A stretch of DNA of 19,978 bases, taken from the NCBI GenBank assembly GCA_966186435.1, contig CBIFWW010000054.1:1-19978 (forward strand), given 5' to 3'. The stretch comes from CBIFWW01 sp966186435. GTDB lineage: Bacteria; Pseudomonadota; Gammaproteobacteria; Enterobacterales; Enterobacteriaceae. Under the pieces are notes generated by a model that saw nothing but the letters and a program-made list of their open reading frames with translations, was not told the origin of the DNA and did not search any database. Below are positions 15,910-19,978 of the stretch, piece after piece. The translations under genes and the position numbers were made by a program. Within the stretch, counting starts at the first letter, position 1, and each line of letters starts with the position of its first letter.

Positions 15910-16698
15910 ATGAACGCACAGCGAATGCCTGCCCTGTTCCTCGGCCACGGTAGCCCGATGAATGTGCTGGAAGATAACCAGTACACCCAGACCTGGCAGC
16001 GTTTGGGCCAGGAACTGCCTCGGCCAAAAGCTATCGTTGTTGTCTCAGCCCACTGGTTTACCAAAGGGACGGGGGTGACAGCCATGGAGCAGCCAAAAAC
16101 TATCCATGACTTTGGCGGTTTCCCACAGGCCCTGTTTGATACCCAATACGCGGCACCAGGCTCTCCGGAGTTAGCCCAACGGGTAGTTGAGCTATTAGCG
16201 CCTGCGCCTGTGGTACTGGATAAAGAAGCCTGGGGCTTTGACCATGGCTCCTGGGGCCTATTAATTAAAATGTACCCTGAGGCTGATATCCCCATGGTGC
16301 AGCTCAGTGTGGATAGCACTAAGCCTGCCAGTTGGCACCTGGAAAGGGGCCGCAGGCTGGCAGCATTGCGCGACGAGGGGATTTTACTGATTGCTAGCGG
16401 CAACGTAGTACATAACCTGCGCACCGCCCGTTGGCATGGTGAGAATACCCCGTACCCTTGGGCGATCTCCTTTAAGCAGTTTGTGAAGGATAATCTCCAC
16501 TGGAAAGGGCCATTGGCGGACCACCCGCTAAACAACTACCTCCAGCATGAAGGCGGTAGCCTGTCTAACCCAACGGCGGAACATTTCCTGCCGCTGCTTT
16601 ATGTTTTAGGCACCTGGGATGGCAGCGAAGACATCACGATACCGGTTGAGGGTATTGAGATGGGATCGCTAAGTATGCTGTCGGTACAGGTGGGATAA
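15910..16698 (+). CDS. ygiD: 4,5-DOPA extradiol dioxygenase-like protein YgiD (LigB family)
   Basis: The E. coli homologue is a zinc- or iron-binding extradiol ring-cleavage dioxygenase shown to act on L-DOPA at the 4,5 position; the physiological substrate is uncertain. The 262-residue sequence carries the LigB-type metal-site motifs LGHGSPMN (H13), VSAHWF (H48), HDFGGFP, WGFDHGSWG and SGNVVHNLR. ATG at 15910 is preceded by AGGAG seven bases upstream and gives MNAQRMPALFLGHGS; the frame is open a further 13 codons but without a good start. It is divergent from zupT (191 bases apart) and convergent with ygiC, with a shared terminator. Confidence 0.92.
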   Translation: MNAQRMPALFLGHGSPMNVLEDNQYTQTWQRLGQELPRPKAIVVVSAHWFTKGTGVTAMEQPKTIHDFGGFPQALFDTQYAAPGSPELAQRVVELLAPAPVVLDKEAWGFDHGSWGLLIKMYPEADIPMVQLSVDSTKPASWHLERGRRLAALRDEGILLIASGNVVHNLRTARWHGENTPYPWAISFKQFVKDNLHWKGPLADHPLNNYLQHEGGSLSNPTAEHFLPLLYVLGTWDGSEDITIPVEGIEMGSLSMLSVQVG

Positions 16699-16702
16699 CA
16701 TT

Positions 16703-16728
16703 AAAAAAGGCGCCCTGGGCGCCTTTTT
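16703..16728. terminator. Bidirectional terminator between ygiD and ygiC
   Basis: AAAAAGGCGCC and GGCGCCTTTTT form an 11-pair stem around a CTG loop, with A and T tracts giving an intrinsic terminator on both strands. It lies five bases after the ygiD stop and ten before the ygiC stop of the opposite strand. Confidence 0.93.
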
Positions 16729-16737
16729 GCTGGCTGG

Positions 16738-17898
16738 TTACTCCACAAAAACGTGGGGATAGAAGCGGGACAGATCCTGGGTGATCAACGCACGATCCTC
16801 GCGCAGACCAATCCCGGCAGGCTGATCGTCGATCAACCAGCTGCCGATCAAAGTATAGCTATCGCCAAATTTAGGCAGCGGATAGAACTCCTGCACGATC
16901 ATGCCTTCTTCGCCATAAGGGCCTTCCACGCTTTCAATGGTTTTGCCATTTTCCACGATGGAGATATTAGCCCCTTCGCGGGAGAAGATTGGCTTCACCA
17001 CGTATTTGTCCATTAGCGGATGATCGTCGTTGGCAAACCAGGCGGGTAGTAGATTTGGATGGTTAGGGAACATTTCCCACAGCATCGGCAGCAGAGCTTT
17101 GTTGGAGATAATGCTCTTCCAGGCAGGCTCTAACCAGCGAACGCCAGCGTCCTCCAGTTTGGTCGAAAACATCTCCCGCAGCATAAACTCCCAGGGATAC
17201 AGCTTAAACAGATTGCTGATCACCTGATCCTGCATATCGGTAAACTGGCCTTTCTCTCCGAGGCCAATATCTTCAATAAATAAGAATTCATTGGCGACAC
17301 CGGCTTCATTGGCGCAATCCTGCAAATACTGAATAGTGCCACGATCTTCCACTGTCTCCCGGCAGCAGGCCAGGTGCAGAAGATTGAAACCAAAACGTTC
17401 TTTCAACTCAGTAAAGCGCTCGATCAGTTTTTCTTGCAGGCTATTGAACTGGTCGCTATTAGCGGGCAGCTTGCCGGCGTTAAGCTGATCTTCCAGCCAG
17501 ATCCACTGGAAGAAGGCGGCTTCATATAACGAGGTAGGGGTATCGGCGTTGTTTTCCAGCAGCTTAGGTTCGCCTTTACCATCCCAGGCCAGATCCAGCC
17601 GGGAGTAAAGCGATGGCTGGCTGCTATGCCAGGACTGGCGCACAAATTCCCAGGTGTGTTTAGGGATGCAGAACTTGGCCATTAGCTCATCGCTGGCAAT
17701 GACTTTTTCTACCACCTTCAAACACATTTGGTGCAGCTCAGCGGTGACGTCTTCAATCTTTTCGATTTGCGCCAGGCTGAACTGGTAGTAGGCATCTTCA
17801 CACCAGTAGGGTTCGCCATACATGGTGTGGAAGTTGAAACCAAATTCAGTGGCTTTTTCGCGCCAATCCGGGCGCTCGCTAATGGAAATCCGTTCCAT
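16738..17898 (-). CDS. ygiC: YgiC, glutathionylspermidine synthase-like ATP-grasp protein
   Basis: The sequence belongs to the glutathionylspermidine synthase preATP-grasp family and matches E. coli YgiC at the same 386-residue length. It has only the synthetase-like domain; the amidase domain of true GspS is absent. Visible features are SQPSLYSRLDLAWDG and LLENNADTPTSLYE in the N-terminal half, and KYVVKPIFSREGANI near the C-terminus, an ATP-grasp nucleotide-binding stretch. The true substrate is unknown, and glutathionylspermidine synthesis should not be assumed. ATG at 17898 lies one base after the ygiB stop (TAA-T-ATG), with GGGCGG just upstream, so translation is probably coupled to ygiB. 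The open frame upstream of this ATG is the ygiB coding region in another frame. Confidence 0.92.
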   Translation of the reverse strand: MERISISERPDWREKATEFGFNFHTMYGEPYWCEDAYYQFSLAQIEKIEDVTAELHQMCLKVVEKVIASDELMAKFCIPKHTWEFVRQSWHSSQPSLYSRLDLAWDGKGEPKLLENNADTPTSLYEAAFFQWIWLEDQLNAGKLPANSDQFNSLQEKLIERFTELKERFGFNLLHLACCRETVEDRGTIQYLQDCANEAGVANEFLFIEDIGLGEKGQFTDMQDQVISNLFKLYPWEFMLREMFSTKLEDAGVRWLEPAWKSIISNKALLPMLWEMFPNHPNLLPAWFANDDHPLMDKYVVKPIFSREGANISIVENGKTIESVEGPYGEEGMIVQEFYPLPKFGDSYTLIGSWLIDDQPAGIGLREDRALITQDLSRFYPHVFVE

Positions 17899-17899
17899 A

Positions 17900-18574
17900 T
17901 TAGCCGCCCATGGAACGGTTACTGGCGCCCGTTGCGCTACGCTGCATAGAGGTCTGTTTGGCAACCGACTCCCCAAAGCCACCGCGAGTCACGGTGCTGG
18001 TGGTTGCCGGTTTAGGCGCCATGGCGGTCTTCGGCACATTCATGCTGCGGCCTGGGGTGGCAGCCCCATAGTTTTTGCCACTGGCGTCTGTGTATTTGCC
18101 GTAAGCCGGGCTGGCCGGGTTTTTAGATGAGAACAGCGGCTGCTGAGCGAAGCCCGCGCCACCGCCCATCAGGCGGCCCATCATATAACCTGCCATTAGA
18201 GGCATCCAGAAGCTGCCGCTGGACTGGGCCTGAGCCTGGTTTTCACCAGCGCCGGCCATCCCCGCCTGGGCAGGGGCCTGCTGGCACTGACCTTCACCAA
18301 ATTCCGCCACGCAGTCTTCACGGGAGGCGTATTTCGGCGCGGTGCGCTCGGCTTCTTTTAAGGCATTATTGTAAGAGGCGGTACATTCCGCCGATTTCCC
18401 CGGGTTAGCCTGGGAACAATCGTCGGCATTTTGATACATAGAGACGGTTTCATCGCTCTTCTCGCAGCCTGCCAGCATAAATACTGCGGCAACGGCGAGG
18501 GCCACCGGTGTAAGGTGGCGTGCGCCCCAGTCTTTACGGAACGAGGCGTGATTTATGTTTTTTGTCCGTTTCAT
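17900..18574 (-). CDS. ygiB: YgiB, DUF1190 lipoprotein-like envelope protein
   Basis: Function is unknown. The 224-residue protein matches E. coli YgiB throughout. It starts with a long basic segment, then a hydrophobic stretch VALAVAAVFMLAGC ending in a lipobox with Cys37, so a lipidated or membrane-anchored periplasmic protein is predicted. After it come a Cys-containing part (NADDCSQANPGKSAECTASY and REDCVAEFGEGQCQQAP), a Gly/Met-rich stretch (WMPLMAGYMMGRLMGGGAG) and a Ser/Thr/Ala-rich tail ending SMGG. ATG 18574 with AGGAAG upstream gives MKRTKN; the 36-codon longer frame is unsupported. It follows tolC by 150 bases and abuts ygiC; E. coli work links tolC and ygiBC. Confidence 0.92.
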   Translation of the reverse strand: MKRTKNINHASFRKDWGARHLTPVALAVAAVFMLAGCEKSDETVSMYQNADDCSQANPGKSAECTASYNNALKEAERTAPKYASREDCVAEFGEGQCQQAPAQAGMAGAGENQAQAQSSGSFWMPLMAGYMMGRLMGGGAGFAQQPLFSSKNPASPAYGKYTDASGKNYGAATPGRSMNVPKTAMAPKPATTSTVTRGGFGESVAKQTSMQRSATGASNRSMGG

Positions 18575-18724
18575 TTCTGTCTTCCTAAGCCCAGTGGTAT
18601 TACCGATATTCGTGCCGCTTAGAATAGGTGATGACTGGTGGAAATTAAAGCGGTGGGGGAGTGCAGGGGGGATCTTTACCAAGCCTTACGAAACGGGGTA
18701 TGGCGCCATACCCCGTGCAGGCAA
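18575..18724 (-). other. tolC-ygiB intergenic region
   Basis: The 150 bases hold the palindromic terminator of tolC and then a stretch that could hold a ygiB promoter: on the minus strand TTTAAT and TATTCT are 17 bases apart (about 18622-18650), both weak matches. No open frame of interest is present. Confidence 0.4.
18693..18716 (-). terminator. Perfect 24-base palindrome after tolC
   Basis: ACGGGGTATGGC is followed at once by its exact reverse complement GCCATACCCCGT, eight bases downstream of the tolC stop. As RNA it would fold into a GC-rich hairpin whose innermost pairs open to make the loop. The following sequence TTTCGTAAGG is only weakly U-rich, so it may be an attenuating or 3'-protecting hairpin that lets some transcripts reach ygiBC. 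Confidence 0.65.
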
Positions 18725-19978
18725 TCAGTTGCCAAGTGAGATTTGTGAATTAGCGTCTACGTTCCCGGCCTTAGCAACCGCTGCATCCTGAGAGGCGCTC
18801 TCCGGTGCCACTACTTCTGGAGTGGTAGAGATCGGTTTACCCAGGGTGTTATTCAGTGCCACCAGATCCTGTTCATTCAGGGTGCCGAGGGCAGCCTTAA
18901 TGTTCAGCTGGCTGGTCAGGTAAGAGTAACGAGCGTTAGAAAGCTGTTGCTTAGCCTGGAACAGCGTGGTGGTGGCGTTCAACACATCAACAATGGTACG
19001 GGTACCTACAGTGTAACCGGCTTCCGTCGCATCCAAAGAACTCTGGGCAGAAACCACGGCCTGCTTGTAGGCATCCACGCTACTGATGTAAGCGTTAATA
19101 TTGTTGTAGGAAGAACGCACGTTCTGAATCACGCTGCGGTGTGCGCTTTCCAGTTGTTCGCTGGAACCCACAAAGTTGTATTGAGCCTGTTTGACCTGGG
19201 AGTTAACCCTCCCGCCCTGATACAGTGGCAGAGAGAAGTTAATACCGACTTTGTTTTGGCCAATATTACTGTCGTCGTACTGGGCGCCGCGGGTTTGGGA
19301 TCCGCTGTAGCTGGTATCAGACACACCAGTAGAGGCGCTCAGGCTTACTGTCGGCAAGTGGCCGTCTTGTGCATAGCGGATCTGCTCACGGGCCAGATCC
19401 TGGCTCAGACGTGCCTGCAACAAGGACAGGTTACGGTTTTCCGCTTCTTTCAGCAGGGCATTTACCGCCAGGGGTTTAGCCGTTTTAAAGGCGCCGACAT
19501 TAAGTGAAGCCAGTTCAGGGTAGTAGTTACCCGTTACCTGACGCAGAGCTTCAACTTTGTTATCCAGATTGTTGCGGGCGCTAACTTCTTGCGCCAGTAC
19601 GCTGTCATATTGTGAGCGGGCGTTCTGCACGTCAGTAATGGCAACCAGGCCAACGTTAAAGCGTTGGGTGGTTTGATCTAACTGGCGGTAGATAGCCTGT
19701 TTCTGCGCTTCAGTATAAGAGAGCGAGTCAATAGCATTCAGCACGTCAAAGTAGGCCGTGGCAGTGTTCAGGATTAGCGTTTGCTGGTCAGTCTGATAAG
19801 TGACATCCTGAATACCTGCGGCTTTTTCTTGCAGGGTCAAGGCGCGCCATTTCGACATATCAAACAGCGTTTGCGTTAAGGACAGTGACGCACTGGTGGC
19901 ATTTGAATTGATGCCGTTGCTATCACGATAGCCATTACTGTAGTTATAATCAGCACCCCGGCCGAGTTGCGGCAGCAA
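18725..19978 (-). CDS. tolC: Outer membrane efflux channel TolC, missing its N-terminus
   Basis: TolC is the trimeric outer-membrane channel-tunnel shared by RND, ABC and MFS efflux systems and by type I secretion. The 417 codons in the window are the C-terminal part; the frame runs off the right edge at LLPQLG, so the signal peptide and roughly the first 60 residues lie outside and the TTG at the edge is not a start. Recognisable segments are YSNGYRDSNGINSNATSASL, FDMSKWRALTLQEKAAG, LDQTTQRFNVGLVAITDVQN, YDDSNIGQNKVGINFSLP, YQGGRVNSQVKQAQYNFVG and YTVGTRTIVDVLNATTTL, covering both structural repeats. The C-terminal tail after TTPEVVAPES is shorter than and unlike that of E. coli, in a region known to be dispensable and variable. 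Confidence 0.97.
   Translation of the reverse strand: MLPQLGRGADYNYSNGYRDSNGINSNATSASLSLTQTLFDMSKWRALTLQEKAAGIQDVTYQTDQQTLILNTATAYFDVLNAIDSLSYTEAQKQAIYRQLDQTTQRFNVGLVAITDVQNARSQYDSVLAQEVSARNNLDNKVEALRQVTGNYYPELASLNVGAFKTAKPLAVNALLKEAENRNLSLLQARLSQDLAREQIRYAQDGHLPTVSLSASTGVSDTSYSGSQTRGAQYDDSNIGQNKVGINFSLPLYQGGRVNSQVKQAQYNFVGSSEQLESAHRSVIQNVRSSYNNINAYISSVDAYKQAVVSAQSSLDATEAGYTVGTRTIVDVLNATTTLFQAKQQLSNARYSYLTSQLNIKAALGTLNEQDLVALNNTLGKPISTTPEVVAPESASQDAAVAKAGNVDANSQISLGN

Overview
This window is an ordinary, densely packed chromosomal core region of a gammaproteobacterium of the order Enterobacterales. The encoded proteins match, almost residue for residue and at nearly the same lengths, the Escherichia coli products of the rpoD-dnaG-rpsU to tolC segment. 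Gene order is that of the order, but genes that in E. coli separate some neighbours (ttdRABT between tsaD and plsY; glgS, yqiJ, yqiK and the sib region between ubiK and hldE) are missing. I infer a non-Escherichia member of the order (Yersiniaceae or Hafniaceae type) but cannot name the species.

Layout from left to right. (1) 1-2460, minus strand: the macromolecular synthesis operon rpsU-dnaG-rpoD (only the first 12 codons of rpoD are inside), with two promoter candidates, a leader hairpin and the intergenic terminator after rpsU. (2) 2580-3642: tsaD, divergent from rpsU, ending in a strong bidirectional terminator shared with plsY. (3) 3652-5669: plsY (minus), folB and bacA/uppP (plus): phospholipid, folate and undecaprenyl phosphate metabolism. 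(4) 5684-7629, minus strand: cca (tRNA CCA addition) and ygiM (membrane SH3/coiled-coil protein). (5) 7873-13524, plus strand: ygiF (inorganic triphosphatase), glnE (regulation of glutamine synthetase) and hldE (heptose synthesis for LPS), closed by a terminator. (6) 13579-13845: ubiK (minus), a ubiquinone biosynthesis accessory factor. (7) 13955-14945: ribB with its promoter, FMN riboswitch and terminator. (8) 14951-16698: divergent zupT (metal uptake) and ygiD (dioxygenase). (9) 16738-19978, minus strand: tolC (3' part), ygiB and ygiC, an envelope cluster.

All complete coding regions look intact. I found no tRNA or rRNA gene, insertion sequence, prophage, CRISPR array, toxin-antitoxin pair or foreign island, and no gene-free stretch longer than 300 bases; the longest gap (ygiM-ygiF, 243 bases) is described below. 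I did not find a new multi-gene system. The signals that go beyond routine annotation are small and regulatory: the same Fur-box-like 12-mer in two divergent intergenic regions (ygiM/ygiF and zupT/ygiD), a hairpin in the rpsU leader and tandem hairpins after rpsU, a three-codon minileader overlapping the ygiM start codon, and a second small inverted repeat upstream of zupT.
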